Shown piece after piece: positions 62,534 to 64,000 of a stretch of DNA of 64,000 nt (the stretch's first letter is position 1; each line of letters starts with the position of its first letter). The stretch comes from Diplonema papillatum (lineage: Eukaryota > Euglenozoa > Diplonemea > Diplonemida > Diplonemidae). The stretch is from positions 124,001 to 188,000 of the forward strand of contig JAPJBO010000389.1 of assembly GCA_030068145.1 (NCBI GenBank). The letters run 5' to 3'. Both the position numbers and the translations under genes were made by a program. The notes beneath the pieces are model-generated. The model saw only the letters and a list, made by a program, of their open reading frames with translations. It did not search any database and was not told the origin of the DNA.

Positions 62534-62871
62534 TTAAATTCTTCCTTCGGTGCGGTTGCCTTCTGAGCCGTCGTCGCCGCTCCGACGTCCGAATTTAACT
62601 CTTGTTTAATAGCCTCTACCAAGCATACCTCGGCTACATTTCACAACTGTGCCTCGGTTGTGTTCCTTAACTGGATTGCTGGCGCGATGGGATGAGCTGC
62701 CCGGCGAAAATATGGCCGCCATGGCGGCTGCAGTTGCGGGCCTAGCCGGCGCGACCGCAAGCAGACGGCTGCGTGCGCAACCACCGTTGCCAGCTCGACC
62801 GGCGTGTGAGCACGGGCTTGCGCTGCCGTGGGCCCGATCGCGCTCTCCACGCGGTACCATGGGATTGTCCC
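62534..62871 (+). repeat. Right copy of ~335-bp direct duplication
   Basis: See the left copy at 59482-59813. The two copies lie about 3.05 kb apart in the same orientation, with the 26-bp array between them. Confidence 0.9.
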
Positions 62872-64000
62872 AATGGCTTCTATCCCAATGGTCCCTAGCC
62901 AGCAGACCGAGTAGGGAGGAACAGCAGACTGGAATGCATCTCCCTCTTTCCTACGCAGAGGCCACACGCGGAAACGCTGCCGACAAGTCGTTTCTTCCCG
63001 ACCAGGTGAGCCACTTTCTTCTCAGCCACACCTTGTTCGAGGACGCGCTCCCACGGCTTACAGAAGCCAACTTCTGACCACCTGAGCTCCAAATGCGAGA
63101 GCAAGATGCCACCAATTGCAGAGCTTTCTGGGGACTACAAGCATCAACGGTCCTGGGATGCAGCCCGTGAGCTGCAGTGCCTTGCTGGCACCCTAGAGCG
63201 TCAGCCTCTATAAACCAGGAGTCGGTGTCGACGAAAAAACTGTGGCTGACCATCTTCCTCCCACACACAGCCAACATGCTCGTCGAGGAAATACGAGACA
63301 CTCACATAGCGCTCACGTAGCGTTTATTGTGTTGAGCATCCGCATTCAAATGTGTTCATGAGAGTCAGCGACGACAAGAAAACTGGCCGCGGCATACGAA
63401 ACTTCATCTCGTGCTCAGACGCACCATGCAACTACTTCGCAGCGTCATTTCCATCGTTTACCCAGCGCGAGCGAGGCCAGAAGGGACATTCCTAAATGCG
63501 GAAGGACTTCGGAAAAATCGTTGTGCTTGCAGAGCGTGTGACAGGAGCCACAAGCTGCCTCGTCCTCGACTCCGCTCGAATCAAGCTCCCAAGCACCTAA
63601 GTACATGGATCGGTAGACTGACCCCTGCCGAAATGCATGTTGACATCCACAGGACGATCGCCTTCTAGTTGCTTACAGAAAGCGCCCTAACTATTTGGGC
63701 AAGCATCCTACCTGACAGCGCAGCCACGTGGAGCGCCTTCCCAGCACCGACCTTTGGAGGGACTGCCGGGCCGCCTCGACCGGGGTCCTTGCACAATACA
63801 CGACCGCACAGTACAACGAGTCATCCATCTGCGCCATCTCTGTTGCCACGGCCTCGCCTCCGGGGCATACTCCTTATCAACTTGCAGCTATCACGTCATG
63901 AACATCTGCAGGGGAGGAACGCACTCACAAGCCGGCCCACCCTCCGAACGTCATTACGCGCCCTACGCAGCACAGACACCTCTTTCACTTCGTCACTGCC
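62872..64000. other. Right end of window, no gene supported
   Basis: A minus-strand frame at 62951-63301 and a plus-strand frame of 85 codons at 63411-63668 (with CACRACDRSH) are open but show no clear domain. Nothing else seen. Confidence 0.4.

Noticed and set aside
59482-62871. Reading the 335-bp duplication as LTRs of an LTR retrotransposon
   Set aside because: No TG/CA ends, primer-binding site, polypurine tract at the right edge or gag-pol coding found inside.
62951-63301. Minus-strand frame with ADALGCQQGTAAHGLHP, faintly like the QQGDP motif of reverse transcriptases
   Set aside because: No catalytic aspartate motifs or other RT blocks are seen nearby; too weak to call.

Overview
The window looks like nuclear DNA of a single-celled eukaryote. 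Genes are sparse and separated by kilobases of repeat-rich DNA. Three genes are interrupted by GT-AG introns whose phases match, and long (CA)n and (CATA)n microsatellites recur. Protein families present are eukaryotic: a PH-like/PDZ-like protein, EGF-like and von Willebrand D membrane proteins, a cAMP-receptor-like 7TM protein, a class I-type sirtuin and an EamA-type transporter. No bacterial operon, ribosome binding site or CRISPR array is seen. The lineage cannot be fixed from the sequence; the style of the PDZ-like repeats and the post-RT zinc knuckle would suit a euglenozoan such as a diplonemid, but that is only a guess.

Layout, left to right. 1-1785: open end of a His/Pro/Gln-rich reading frame. 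1.8-6 kb: repeats plus two head-to-head tRNA-like sequences, each followed at once by a T-run. 6.2-7.0 kb: a one-TM protein of unknown function with decayed copies of itself on both sides. 9.5-10.7 kb: a 10-TM EamA-type transporter. 10.7-15.9 kb: no convincing gene, one 350-bp (CA)n tract. 15.9-26.6 kb: a ~125-bp tandem repeat, then a PH-like exon and a PDZ-like exon that probably belong to one gene. They are separated by a ~7.7-kb non-LTR retrotransposon (ORF1; ORF2 = OTU protease + APE endonuclease + RT + zinc knuckle + RNase H) that sits exactly between two (CA)n tracts. 27.7-30.5 kb: a sirtuin whose promoter-proximal/first coding block is repeated three times in tandem. 30.6-32.9 kb: a 100-bp satellite that switches orientation twice. 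33.0-33.7 kb: a broken RNase H remnant resembling DIRS/Ngaro elements.

34.6-39.7 kb: a four-exon gene for a 972-residue type I membrane protein with two EGF-like modules and a long repetitive tail. 41.5-45.5 kb: a two-exon gene for an 880-residue type I membrane protein built of two EGF-VWD-Cys-rich modules. 50.9-53.5 kb: a three-exon gene for an unrecognised 508-residue protein. 55.3-56.4 kb: the 7TM receptor-like gene. 59.5-62.9 kb: a near-identical ~335-bp duplication flanking a 52-copy, 26-bp tandem array. The rest is intergenic DNA carrying several dispersed repeat families, described below.

All convincing genes lie on the + strand. The three membrane genes (34.6, 41.5 and 55.3 kb) point to a cell-surface or sensing repertoire, but nothing shows that they act together. 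The most notable system is the retrotransposon: (CA)n at both ends suggests microsatellite-targeted insertion, and its two ORFs share one frame separated by a single TGA.
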